DNA from: Ignatzschineria sp. RMDPL8A
GTDB taxonomy: Bacteria; Pseudomonadota; Gammaproteobacteria; Cardiobacteriales; Wohlfahrtiimonadaceae
DNA: 64,000 nucleotides
Assembly: GCF_029815055.1 (NCBI RefSeq)
Contig: NZ_JAPPWA010000001.1
Span: 1-64,000, forward strand
Reading direction: 5' to 3'
The notes beneath the pieces are model-generated. The model searched no databases. It worked only from the letters and a program-made list of their open reading frames with translations, and was not told where the DNA came from. Below, piece by piece: positions 16,354 to 25,127 of this stretch (within the stretch, counting starts at the first letter, position 1; every line of letters begins with the position of its first letter). The translations under genes and the position numbers were made by a program.

Positions 16354-17883
16354 ATGATGAAGCGTTCGCGTTTTCTCCTCTCAGACCGGCTTAGTACGCG
16401 GGTTTTCTGCACGATTTGGCTTAGCATGGCGATCATGATCTGGCTCACCGTGCTCATTCCCCGCTTTGACCAGCGCCGGATTTTACCCTTAAGTACCGAA
16501 GAGGAGGAGATCTATCAAGAGCGCTTTGTGAATCGATTAGTGGCTGAAGAGATTCTCGCCAATCAGAAAGGATTTCGCCGTGGGCATGATCGTAAATCCC
16601 GTGGCGGTCGCCAATTGATCACGATCCCCAATAATGTGGAAGGGCGTTATTCTGCAATTCATAGTCTCCGCAATGATGGCTTTACCAACTTTATTATTAA
16701 CACCATTAACGGAAAGCGTGCAAGCCAACAATCGGTAGGAAAAGAGCTCATTGTCGGCCCGTTTCATGTCTCCGCAACGCCCGATTATCACTATTACATC
16801 GTCTCCCATGCGCCACCGCAAGCCTACTATCTCTCCCGGCTTTTTGATGCCCCTCTTCTCCTCATTATGCTAATGACGATCATCAGTGTGCCCTTTGTCA
16901 TTATGCTCACTTGGTCGCTCTCAAAACCGATGGAATACTTTAAAAAAGCGGCCGAACGAGTGGCTGAAGGGGATTGGTCGGTAGATAAACGACTCGAACA
17001 GGGACCAATAGAATATCGTACCGTTGGGCGTAGCTTTAACCGCATGGTAGAAGCGCTCACCAGTGCTGAAAATGAAAAAAATCGACTCTTTGCCAATCTC
17101 TCCCACGAACTCAGAACACCGCTCACGCGCATCCGCTTAACCAATAGCCTCATTCGCCGTAAAGCCAGTGATGATATTTTGCCGGAGGTGAAACGCATTG
17201 AGGATAATCTTATTTTGATTGAAGATCGAATTCAGTCGATGCTATCGCTCTCCCGCGAGCTCATTATCAACCGCGAACGCTTCGATGAGGTGTCGCTTGT
17301 CGAGCTTTTAACACCGCTCTTAGAAGATGCGAAATTTGAAGCAAAAGAGAATCATATTAAACTCGGCTACAACCGGATACCGAACCTAAAACTTGCGCTC
17401 AATAGCGAGCTCTTTACCAGCGGACTTGAAAATATTCTACGCAATGCGGTCTATTACGCGAGCAGTGAAATTAAGGTAAATATTTATGAGCGCGGGAAAA
17501 AGCTGATTCTCAATATTCATGATGATGGCCCGGGCGTGAAAGCGGCCGATCTTGATCATCTCTTCGAGGCATTTTATCGAGGCGAGCGCCCCGATGGTAT
17601 GAAAGATTACGGCGGTTCGGGACTCGGGCTCTCCATTGCAAAACAGATGGCGCTAAGCCATAAAGGCGAAATTAGTGCGGAAAATGATAATGGGCTCTCC
17701 ATTACGCTCACCTTCCCGCTGGCGGAACTGCGCGCAAAAAAGCCTCGTTTTCGTGATGGAATCCCCAATCACACCATCACAGAAACGCCGCTTTGGGTGA
17801 TTAAACCAAAAGAGAAAACTGAAACAGATAAAGAGAACGATCCCGATCAGGATACAGATCTAGGCAAAGATAAGAATCCGTAA
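16354..17883 (+). CDS. cpxA: Sensor histidine kinase, CpxA-like
   Basis: This is an inner-membrane kinase of 509 residues. TM helices lie at about 19-38 and 163-186 and enclose a periplasmic sensor of about 125 residues with a basic GRRRGHDRKSRGGR-like stretch. A HAMP domain follows, then the H box with His251 in NLSHELRTPL, the N box (ENILRNAVYY), and the ATP lid DDGPG and GGSGLGL. About 60 charged residues extend past the catalytic domain, ending in an acidic Asp/Lys tail. The extension is longer than in E. coli CpxA (457 residues). It should phosphorylate the adjacent CpxR and be held off by the divergent CpxP-like protein. Confidence 0.85.
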   Translation: MMKRSRFLLSDRLSTRVFCTIWLSMAIMIWLTVLIPRFDQRRILPLSTEEEEIYQERFVNRLVAEEILANQKGFRRGHDRKSRGGRQLITIPNNVEGRYSAIHSLRNDGFTNFIINTINGKRASQQSVGKELIVGPFHVSATPDYHYYIVSHAPPQAYYLSRLFDAPLLLIMLMTIISVPFVIMLTWSLSKPMEYFKKAAERVAEGDWSVDKRLEQGPIEYRTVGRSFNRMVEALTSAENEKNRLFANLSHELRTPLTRIRLTNSLIRRKASDDILPEVKRIEDNLILIEDRIQSMLSLSRELIINRERFDEVSLVELLTPLLEDAKFEAKENHIKLGYNRIPNLKLALNSELFTSGLENILRNAVYYASSEIKVNIYERGKKLILNIHDDGPGVKAADLDHLFEAFYRGERPDGMKDYGGSGLGLSIAKQMALSHKGEISAENDNGLSITLTFPLAELRAKKPRFRDGIPNHTITETPLWVIKPKEKTETDKENDPDQDTDLGKDKNP

Positions 17884-17898
17884 TGACTAATGTAAGAA

Positions 17899-18756
17899 TT
17901 ACGGTGTGGGGCGAGTGATCGGACGGGTCACGCCCCAGATTCCAACGAGGGGTTTGGCTTTCCAAAAAGGCGCGCCGTAGGTTTTTCCGCGATAATAGAG
18001 TCTTGCCAAGGTGCCATCTAAATAGAGCGCGTCTTGGCAACCGATTTCATCTTTAAAATAGGTAGCAAACTCAAAAAAATTGACGCTATCTTCCGTCACC
18101 ACAAAATGGACCTTTTGATCCATCACGCAGACGCCACTGCGGATTTTAAGGCTACGGGAATGCTCAATAAAACGGTGATTATAATCGCCATTAATAAGGA
18201 GCATCGGCCCCGATTGCGTTGCATATTGAATCGGTTTATCTTGGCTAAATTCGGCAAACTTATCGGTGGTTTCAATGTAGGCGCGATTGTGATCGTCCAC
18301 ATAAAAAACCCCATTGGGAAGAAGCGCAAAATTGCCCTGCCCTTCATTAAAGGTCACCGTATTGAGCGGGACTTTGGTAATGCCCTTTTCAATAAAGAGC
18401 CCAAGCGGGGTGTAATGCTCTGCATAAATGCCGCTGTTTACCGCAAAGAGCAATTCCTCATGCTGATCGGCACTTAAATGCCGTGCAAGCGATGGAATTG
18501 AGGCGAAATCTTGCTCGGTCTGTTCGTTTTTCCAATAGAGTTTTAACGGCTCTTTAGTTAAATCAACGATCCCTTCCACATAGCGATGCCCTTCATAACG
18601 CGCGGTTTTAAGCTCAAGTGCACAGACATAAGAGAGCGTACTGCTTGCAATAATTCCGAGCGCACAGCTAAAAAGCATCTTGCGTTTTAGTCCACGTAAG
18701 ATGCTTTTTATCGATTGTGTTTGACTGAATCTGCTCGCAATTGCGCTCAATTTCAT
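17899..18756 (-). CDS. Phosphodiester glycosidase (NAGPA/DUF2233) family protein
   Basis: This is an exported protein of 285 residues. A long basic N-terminus leads to a hydrophobic segment (about 27-47) ending at VCA/LEL, so it is secreted or membrane-anchored. The remaining chain fits the NAGPA-like domain: NSGIY, PLGLFIEKG, the GNFALLPNGVFYV block, ATQSGPMLL, and the DALYLDGT segment near the end. In animals this fold uncovers mannose-6-phosphate by removing GlcNAc; bacterial members are thought to cut sugar-phosphodiester bonds in glycans, but substrates are unknown. It starts 10 bases after suhB, with GAGGGCAGG before the ATG, so both are one transcript. It meets cpxA end to end. Confidence 0.75.
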   Translation of the reverse strand: MKLSAIASRFSQTQSIKSILRGLKRKMLFSCALGIIASSTLSYVCALELKTARYEGHRYVEGIVDLTKEPLKLYWKNEQTEQDFASIPSLARHLSADQHEELLFAVNSGIYAEHYTPLGLFIEKGITKVPLNTVTFNEGQGNFALLPNGVFYVDDHNRAYIETTDKFAEFSQDKPIQYATQSGPMLLINGDYNHRFIEHSRSLKIRSGVCVMDQKVHFVVTEDSVNFFEFATYFKDEIGCQDALYLDGTLARLYYRGKTYGAPFWKAKPLVGIWGVTRPITRPTP

Positions 18757-18766
18757 CCTGCCCTCA

Positions 18767-19531
18767 TTATTTGAGCGCGACTAACATCTCTTTTAAAAGA
18801 CGCGGTGCAACCACCACAATTTCGCCACTCATTAAATTCTCTTCACTGCCGCGGAAATCGGTCACTAATAGACCGGCTTCACGGGCAATTAATACCGCAC
18901 CTGCGATATCTTCTTCCGCAAGGTGAGCGCCTGAATAAAAGCCCGACGCTAAACCGCGCGCAGTCTGAATAATATCGCCTGCCACATCACCATAGCACAT
19001 GATCGATTTCGCGTTTCGTTGAAGCTTTGCAAATTGCTCATGATCAACAACAGTGCGGCCAATCTTAGTGAGAAGGTGTGCATTTTCTAGCTTACCATCA
19101 TTTTTGGGAGCGCGTAATTTTTGATCGTTAAAGAGCGCACCTTCAGTGCGGGACGCTACCGACATCTCATCGAGCACGGGATTATAAACCACCGCGCTTT
19201 GAAGTTTTCCACCCATCTCATAGGCAATCGAGACCGAGAAATTTGGTCGGCCAGCACGGAAGTTTTCTTCTGCGGTCATGCCACTAATGTACCAGCGATG
19301 ATAGGCATCATTTTCACGAGTATCGTGATATTTCGCTTGAATGGTGTGGCTTGGATACGCGCTACGAATGCCAGCAATCAGCTCTGATTCGATCTGCTCG
19401 TAACAACGTAAAAAGAGCTCATCATCGGCTCTTTGCTCGGGGTTTAACGCCTCAAGACGGAAATAGATAGTACGGATTGTACGGCTTGCATCGCGTGCAA
19501 CTTGTTGTGCTACTGTGGTATGTGAATTCAT
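18767..19531 (-). CDS. suhB: SuhB-like inositol monophosphatase-fold protein, catalytic site lost
   Basis: The 254 residues align along their length with E. coli SuhB: the SYPQHTI segment becomes AYPSHTI (58-64), and the RLPHFAVSIA and VVYDP blocks are kept as RPNFSVSIA and VVYNP. The metal-binding residues are replaced, however. The canonical W-V-I-D-P-L-D-G-T is WYISGMTAE (80-88), so both aspartates are Ser83 and Thr86, and the Glu of the EE motif is Lys67. Only Asp208 of the third motif remains. It is therefore predicted to lack phosphatase activity. E. coli SuhB has a second job in the rRNA antitermination complex that does not need catalysis; that role probably persists here. An intact paralogue lies at 61048-61824. 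Confidence 0.85.
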   Translation of the reverse strand: MNSHTTVAQQVARDASRTIRTIYFRLEALNPEQRADDELFLRCYEQIESELIAGIRSAYPSHTIQAKYHDTRENDAYHRWYISGMTAEENFRAGRPNFSVSIAYEMGGKLQSAVVYNPVLDEMSVASRTEGALFNDQKLRAPKNDGKLENAHLLTKIGRTVVDHEQFAKLQRNAKSIMCYGDVAGDIIQTARGLASGFYSGAHLAEEDIAGAVLIAREAGLLVTDFRGSEENLMSGEIVVVAPRLLKEMLVALK

Positions 19532-19593
19532 CTCTACAACTACTCTTAAATATAAAAAAATGATCGTTTCGTAACGGTGTTACTCGCTTCGAA

Positions 19594-20325
19594 TTAATCC
19601 TGTTCAATCTTGGAAATTAGGGATTCAAATAGGCTCGACGCGCCAAATCTAAAATGATCCGGCGTCCCCCACTCGCTTCCCATAGTGGCAATCACAAGCT
19701 CAAGATAGATAAGCGCTTGCGAAAAGGTGCTAATGCCCCCTGAAATCTTAATGCCCGTGCGCGCTTCCGCTTCTGCGCTTCGAATCGCGGCGAGCATTGT
19801 TCCAACCGACTCCACCGACGCTCCTTTTGAGATGCGGCCGGTCGAGGTTTTAATAAAATCAGCGCCAATACGAATCGCCATCTCTGATGCTCGTTTGACA
19901 TAGCCTTGGGACTTTAATGCGCCCGTTTCTAAAATTACTTTTAGGGTTTTATCGCCCGCTGCCTCTCGTACGCCCCGCAAAAAATCTTCACAAAGACGGG
20001 CTTGATGATTTAAAAAAGCAAAATATGGGAAGACCACATCGATCTCATCGGCACCATCATCAATCGCTTTTTTTACCTCACTACAGGTGCGATAGAGATT
20101 GAGATCCCCACTTGGGAAATTAGCCACGGTCACAATTTTTACCTTGCTACCAATCCGCGCATTAAGCTCTTTGACATATTGCGGCAACACGCAGACCCCG
20201 GCGACCGTTCCATAGGGCGAAATCGCTTTTTCACATAGGGCATCAATATTAAGGGCCGGCGAAAAATCGGTGAGATCTAAAATCCCAATCATCTTCTCCG
20301 CCACTTTTATTTCAAATTCTTTCAT
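19594..20325 (-). CDS. deoC: Deoxyribose-phosphate aldolase
   Basis: DeoC splits 2-deoxyribose-5-phosphate into acetaldehyde and glyceraldehyde-3-phosphate during deoxynucleoside breakdown. The 243-residue TIM barrel keeps the Schiff-base Lys159 (in DFIKTSTG), the proton-relay Asp95 (in DEIDVVFPY) and Lys193 (in GIKISGG). It starts 3 bases after the MFS gene, and its GAGGG site lies in the end of that gene, so they are translationally linked. The other deo genes (deoA, deoB, deoD) are not here. Confidence 0.95.
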   Translation of the reverse strand: MKEFEIKVAEKMIGILDLTDFSPALNIDALCEKAISPYGTVAGVCVLPQYVKELNARIGSKVKIVTVANFPSGDLNLYRTCSEVKKAIDDGADEIDVVFPYFAFLNHQARLCEDFLRGVREAAGDKTLKVILETGALKSQGYVKRASEMAIRIGADFIKTSTGRISKGASVESVGTMLAAIRSAEAEARTGIKISGGISTFSQALIYLELVIATMGSEWGTPDHFRFGASSLFESLISKIEQD

Positions 20326-20328
20326 CGA

Positions 20329-21603
20329 TTATCCCTCATTTGATTCGCGATTATCAGTGGCGGCTGTTGCCTCTGACGGATCATCTTTTTTTGGTTTACG
20401 GACCGGATTTTTCATCGGATAGGCGACATAGAGCCACGCCAGCACCAATAAAATCGCCGCAAAAAAGACCACGAGCGGACTTTCAAAACTGCCGCGAAGT
20501 TGCATTCCAAGCTGACCGCCCACCGCAATGCCGATAAATTGGCTTGAGGAGAAAATCCCCATCACCATGCCGCGATTATCTGCCGGCGCAAAGCGCGACA
20601 TAAGCGAGGGTTGCATCGCTTCTAAGGTATTAAACCCTAAGAAAAAGAGCATCATCACCACTAATAATCCGCCATAGCTGATCTTGAAAAAGGTGAGCAT
20701 GAGCGCTAGACCAAGTAACCCGATCGCCATTAAAAAGACTTTACGGTGATGGTAAAAACGTTCTGCAAATCCCACGATCGGGAAGAGCAAAATAATCGAA
20801 ATTAAAAATCCAGGCACATAGACGCGCCACGAAACAGCATTATCAAAGCCGTGATTGATGAGATAAAACGGAAATGCGGTGAATGCGAGGGTTAAAATCA
20901 TATGCACCATCATTCCGCCAAAATAGAGCCGATTGATGTTGCCATCCTTAAAGGCCGCTTTAAAATTCTCAATACCGCCCGCCGCTTCCGCTGCACTGCG
21001 ATCAATTTTAGGCGGCGTCGGTAGCATAAACCACGCCAGTAAAATCCCCAAAACACCTAAAATCGCACAGAGAAGAAAGACCCCTAATCCACCGGAAAAG
21101 CCAAGACTTTCGGTAAAAGCATAGAGCTTTGGCGAGATAAAAAAGGCAACTCCGAAGGTAAGCCCTATCGTAATGCCGATAATCGCCATCACCTTCGAGC
21201 GCACCTCTTCACGGGTCAGATCCGTTGCAAGGGCTAAAATCACCGCCCCAATCGCGCCGGTTCCTTGAATAATTCGCCCTAAAATCGCCACATGAATGTT
21301 GGAAGTAAAGGCAATAATCGCGCTCCCAATCACAAAAAAGAGGAGTCCTGCTACGATGGTCTCTTTGCGGCCAAATTTATCAGAGAGCATTCCGAAAATC
21401 GGTTGAAGAATAATTTGCGTTAGCGCATACCCGCTCATAAATAAGCCTGCAAGAAACGGCGTTACGCCCTCGAGCGAAGCGGCATGTTGTGCAAAGATCG
21501 GAATAATAATAAAAATTCCGAGCATCCGTAACGAAAAAAGACTCGCTAAATTGAGGCTAATCCCACGCTCAGCGCGGGTTAAATGATGCGATTGGGTAGT
21601 CAT
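20329..21603 (-). CDS. MFS transporter, YajR-like
   Basis: This is a 12-helix major facilitator protein of 424 residues. It resembles E. coli YajR in its FSLRMLGIF start, the cytosolic loop motif GMLSDKFGRKETI between helices 2 and 3, and LGRIIQGTGAIGA and LATDLTREEVRSK. It lacks the extra C-terminal YAM domain of YajR and ends in a short charged tail. It is the first gene of a unit with deoC, so it might move a nucleoside-related compound, but the substrate is unknown. Confidence 0.85.
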   Translation of the reverse strand: MTTQSHHLTRAERGISLNLASLFSLRMLGIFIIIPIFAQHAASLEGVTPFLAGLFMSGYALTQIILQPIFGMLSDKFGRKETIVAGLLFFVIGSAIIAFTSNIHVAILGRIIQGTGAIGAVILALATDLTREEVRSKVMAIIGITIGLTFGVAFFISPKLYAFTESLGFSGGLGVFLLCAILGVLGILLAWFMLPTPPKIDRSAAEAAGGIENFKAAFKDGNINRLYFGGMMVHMILTLAFTAFPFYLINHGFDNAVSWRVYVPGFLISIILLFPIVGFAERFYHHRKVFLMAIGLLGLALMLTFFKISYGGLLVVMMLFFLGFNTLEAMQPSLMSRFAPADNRGMVMGIFSSSQFIGIAVGGQLGMQLRGSFESPLVVFFAAILLVLAWLYVAYPMKNPVRKPKKDDPSEATAATDNRESNEG

Positions 21604-21660
21604 ACGATTCTCAATTCCTTCTGGTTAGCTATGGCGCTTTATCCTCGATTGCTTTAACGC

Positions 21661-22494
21661 TTATTTTAATGTTAATGCCATCTCATAGAGTCTGTTTTTG
21701 GGCGTTGCCGAGAGTTTTGTCGCAACTTTCACCGCCTGTTTCACAGGAATCCCTTCCGCAAGTAACGCCGTTAATAACGCCTCATCACTCACGCTCGATT
21801 GGTCGCTCTCAGACTCAGTCACCCCGCCAATGGCCACCACAAATTCGCCGCGCACTTTATCGCTGTGATCGGTCAAATAGGTTAAAAGCTCGCCAAGCGT
21901 TCCGCCACGATACTCTTCAAAATGTTTGGTCATTTCACGCCCGAAAAAAGCCGGATGATGCTCACCAAACACCTCAACGGCATCGCTTAACATCGCGGTA
22001 ATTCGATGGCTTGATTCATAAAAAACCATCGTTCGCGGTTCGCTTTGAAGGTTTAAGAGCTTTGTTACCCGCTCCCCTTTTTTGGACGGCAAAAATCCTT
22101 CAAAGGTGAATCGATCAGTGGGAAGCCCCGAGACCGAAAGTGCGGCAATAATCGCCGAAGGCCCGGGAATGGGAATAACATCAAAATCGTGCTGACGCAG
22201 ATGCGCGACAACCGGATAGCCAGGATCTGAGATAAGCGGTGTGCCCGCATCGGAAATAATCGCCACCGACTCGCCCTCTTCAAGATAACGCACCACTTGC
22301 GCTGTACGCTCACGTTCGTTATGCTCGTGAAGTGAAAGGAGTTTTGCTGAAATCCCAAAATGAGATAATAATCGACCCGATACGCGAGTATCTTCCGCAA
22401 AAACGACCGTCACACTTTTTAAGGTTTCGAGCGCGCGTTGACTTAGGTCCGCCAAATTTCCAATCGGAGTTGCTACGATATAACAGATCGCCAT
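21661..22494 (-). CDS. rsmI: 16S rRNA 2'-O-ribose C1402 methyltransferase
   Basis: RsmI methylates the ribose of C1402 in the 16S decoding centre, using SAM. The protein, 277 residues from the ATG at 22494, opens with the family signature YIVATPIGNLADLSQRAL and carries ISDAGTPLISDPG and PGPSAIIAALSVSGL. An in-frame start 78 bases further upstream would add an unrelated stretch overlapping yraN and is rejected. It is divergent from yraN, the usual arrangement. Confidence 0.95.
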   Translation of the reverse strand: MAICYIVATPIGNLADLSQRALETLKSVTVVFAEDTRVSGRLLSHFGISAKLLSLHEHNERERTAQVVRYLEEGESVAIISDAGTPLISDPGYPVVAHLRQHDFDVIPIPGPSAIIAALSVSGLPTDRFTFEGFLPSKKGERVTKLLNLQSEPRTMVFYESSHRITAMLSDAVEVFGEHHPAFFGREMTKHFEEYRGGTLGELLTYLTDHSDKVRGEFVVAIGGVTESESDQSSVSDEALLTALLAEGIPVKQAVKVATKLSATPKNRLYEMALTLK

Positions 22495-22559
22495 AGATTT
22501 TGATTCAATTGTAAAATAGTAAAAATATAAAGAACCATTATAGCAGGAGTTTAGAGCAG

Positions 22560-22913
22560 ATGACGAACTCAATCACAGAAGGCAGACACGGAGAATCCAT
22601 TGCGCAAAAGTTCTTAGAACAGCAGGGGTTTTCACTCATTATCCAGAATTATTATGCCCGCTATGGTGAGATTGATCTCATTATGAGCGATGAAAAAATA
22701 CTTATTTTTGTGGAAGTCCGCGTCCGCAATAATCCCTATTACGGTTCAGCCATTGAAAGCATCACCGACGCGAAGATCGAAAAATTTCGCCAAACGGTGG
22801 AACTCTATCTTCAAGAACATCCTACCGATCTGCCCGTTCGCATTGATGTGATCGGCATTCAAGATTCCCATATTCCCAATCCTGAGATTGAGTGGGTACA
22901 AAATGCGTTCTAA
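22560..22913 (+). CDS. yraN: YraN family (UPF0102) nuclease-fold protein
   Basis: A 117-residue cytosolic protein with a restriction-endonuclease-like core. The GEIDLIM and IFVEVRVR segments supply the D and E-x-K-like positions; the usual Lys is Arg here (VEVRVR). Its role is unclear, possibly DNA processing. The rsmI-yraN divergent pair is widely conserved. It ends 28 bases before the end of dnaA on the other strand. Confidence 0.9.
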   Translation: MTNSITEGRHGESIAQKFLEQQGFSLIIQNYYARYGEIDLIMSDEKILIFVEVRVRNNPYYGSAIESITDAKIEKFRQTVELYLQEHPTDLPVRIDVIGIQDSHIPNPEIEWVQNAF

Positions 22914-22941
22914 CAACACAGGTTTTTGAAAGGGTTCGACG

Positions 22942-24306
22942 TTAGACTAAGAGCGAGGCTTTCAGCGCTTCAAAGTCACGGCGTAAACGAATATTGGTCT
23001 CAAGCTCTTCTTGAATTCGCTGACATGCATGCATCACCGTTGAGTGATCGCGGGAAAATGCACGGCCAATTTCCGGAAGGCTATGATCGGTCAATTCCCG
23101 TGAGATATACATCGCTAATTGACGCGGGCGCACAATATTCGCTTTACGGGATTTACTCACAAGGTCATTCGCATCGAGATCAAAATAGCTCGTCACCGTT
23201 TTTTGAATATTGGTGAGTGTAATTTGACGATCTTGCAGTTCCGTTAAATGTTGCAGCGCATCTTGCGCGACTTCAAGCGATAACGGCATTCCTTTAAAGC
23301 TTGCGAGCGCATTGGTTTGTTTGAGCGCCCCTTCGAGTTCACGCACGTTCGCACGGACTGTTTGCCCGATAAAAAATGCCGTTTCAGAAGGAAGATCAAT
23401 GCCCCACGCTTCCGCTTTTTGCATTAAGATCGCAATGCGGTGCTCAAGCCCTGGCGGTTGAATATCCACAATTAATCCTGACGCAAAGCGCGACTTAAGG
23501 CGCTCTTCCATCGCATCGAGCTCTTTGGGATAACGGTCACAGGTTAAAATTACCTGATGCCCCCCATCAAGCAGCGTATTAAAGGTGTGGAAGAATACCT
23601 CTTGCGAGCCCTCTTTCCCCGATAATAATTGAATATCATCAATCAGTAACGCATCGAGCGTTTTATAGAAATGGCGCAATTCATTGATGGTATTGTTACG
23701 AATGCTGCGAACAATGTCTTCAATAAACCCATCACAATGCTGATAGATAAGACGCGCATCGGGATAACGCTCTTTAATGGAGTTCCCGATTGCGTGCATT
23801 AAATGCGTTTTACCTAAACCTGTATTTCCGTAGATAAAGAGCGGATTATGGGATGTCCCGGGCTTTTTTGAGACTTGCGAGCAAGCTGCAAGCGCAAAGG
23901 TATTCGATTTTCCTTCAACAAAGTTGGAAAATTGGAAATCCTTATTTAAATTGCTTGTCTCAATCGATTGCTCGCGCACCGAATATTTCGTTACCTCGCG
24001 AGCTTTACCGCTACGCTCACGACGTTTTGAGCTGCGTTTTTGAACCTGATGATCTTCATAATCCGATTCGGTTCCAACGCCATACCGCAGTTCGATTTCC
24101 GCGCCCAACTCTTCTTCAATCGCCGCTAATAGAAGGTCTTCAAACTTGGTTTGTACCCCGCGAAGCACGATCTCATTGGTGGCAAGAATCATGGCGTGAT
24201 CATCTTTCATGACCACGTTTAATGGGGAAATCCACATAACAAACTCATCTTGAGTCAAGTGTTCTTCCAAGTAGCGTAGACAATTTTCCCAGTTAAAAAT
24301 ACCCAT
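22942..24306 (-). CDS. dnaA: Chromosomal replication initiator DnaA
   Basis: DnaA binds DnaA boxes at oriC and melts the origin. The 454-residue protein has domain I (1-80), a basic linker (about 88-105), the AAA+ domain with Walker A GNTGLGKT at 160-167 and Walker B LLIDDIQLL, and the domain IV signature RDHSTVMHACQRI. It lies 41 bases after mlaE, without a clear ribosome binding site or own promoter, so it may be the last gene of the mla run. It has no dnaN or recF neighbour, and no DnaA-box cluster was seen next to it, so oriC is probably elsewhere. Confidence 0.96.
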   Translation of the reverse strand: MGIFNWENCLRYLEEHLTQDEFVMWISPLNVVMKDDHAMILATNEIVLRGVQTKFEDLLLAAIEEELGAEIELRYGVGTESDYEDHQVQKRSSKRRERSGKAREVTKYSVREQSIETSNLNKDFQFSNFVEGKSNTFALAACSQVSKKPGTSHNPLFIYGNTGLGKTHLMHAIGNSIKERYPDARLIYQHCDGFIEDIVRSIRNNTINELRHFYKTLDALLIDDIQLLSGKEGSQEVFFHTFNTLLDGGHQVILTCDRYPKELDAMEERLKSRFASGLIVDIQPPGLEHRIAILMQKAEAWGIDLPSETAFFIGQTVRANVRELEGALKQTNALASFKGMPLSLEVAQDALQHLTELQDRQITLTNIQKTVTSYFDLDANDLVSKSRKANIVRPRQLAMYISRELTDHSLPEIGRAFSRDHSTVMHACQRIQEELETNIRLRRDFEALKASLLV

Positions 24307-24347
24307 AAATTCTAAAAATCCGACCTTCTAAACTTAAACTTTTAACT

Positions 24348-25127
24348 CTAACCAAACAAGATTGCCGTTAGAATGAAATCCGCCACTAAGATTAATAATG
24401 ACGCTATAACAACTGTACTTGTGGTGGCTCGAGCGATACCTCCCGCAGTAGCGCGACCGTGTAAACCGGTGAAAAGCGCTACGAGGTTGCTTATAATACC
24501 AAAAACAAAACTTTTTAATACTATTCCTTGGCCAATATCGCTGCTTAAATTTACCGCAGACTTCATTTGCGACCAATATGCGCCGCCGTCCACCCCAAGG
24601 GAGAGCGTTGCCACCAAGTATCCACCGATAATTCCTACCGCACTAAACATAAGTGCAAGCAGTGGCACCACCAATACGCCCGCCCAAAAGCGCGGCGTTA
24701 AAATATATTGAATCGGATTAATCGCCATCATCTCATAGCTTGCCCACTGCTCCGTTGCCCGCATGAGGCCAATCTCAGCGGTGAGCGATGAACTTGCCCG
24801 CCCCGTATAGAGAAGCCCGGTCAAGACCGATCCTAATTCCCGAAAAAGCGCCAGCGCGACAATCGTTCCGACCGACGCTTCCGCACCAAAATTCACAAGG
24901 TTAATATAGGCTTGAAAACAGAGCACCATTCCTACGAAGAGACCGGCAAGCAAAATGATCGGTAACGACAAAACGCCAAGTTGATAGACTTGACGTGTAA
25001 ATAGAAATGGCTTTTTAAATAGATACCAGCTCTCTTTTAAAATCGTGAGTAGGAGAAGCACGGCTGCACCTAAAGCAAATACAAATCGCCGCGTCCCTGC
25101 ACCTAAATTTTCGATGGCTTTAATCAA
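24348..25127 (-). CDS. mlaE: Phospholipid ABC transporter permease MlaE
   Basis: MlaE is the inner-membrane permease of the Mla system, which keeps phospholipids out of the outer leaflet of the outer membrane. The 259-residue protein has 5-6 hydrophobic segments and the family ELGSVLTGLLYTGRASSSLTAEIG stretch (written here in part). It starts with TTG, overlapping the mlaF stop by 4 bases (TTGA), which supports coupled translation. The periplasmic partners mlaD, mlaC and mlaB do not follow; dnaA does. Confidence 0.93.
   Translation of the reverse strand: MIKAIENLGAGTRRFVFALGAAVLLLLTILKESWYLFKKPFLFTRQVYQLGVLSLPIILLAGLFVGMVLCFQAYINLVNFGAEASVGTIVALALFRELGSVLTGLLYTGRASSSLTAEIGLMRATEQWASYEMMAINPIQYILTPRFWAGVLVVPLLALMFSAVGIIGGYLVATLSLGVDGGAYWSQMKSAVNLSSDIGQGIVLKSFVFGIISNLVALFTGLHGRATAGGIARATTSTVVIASLLILVADFILTAILFG

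Noticed and set aside
22926-23216. Plus-strand open frame over the end of dnaA
   Set aside because: It lies inside the conserved domain IV of dnaA on the other strand and has no family features.
24307-24347. Possible origin of replication next to dnaA
   Set aside because: The gap is only 41 bases and no DnaA-box cluster or AT-rich unwinding element is seen here or after the gene.
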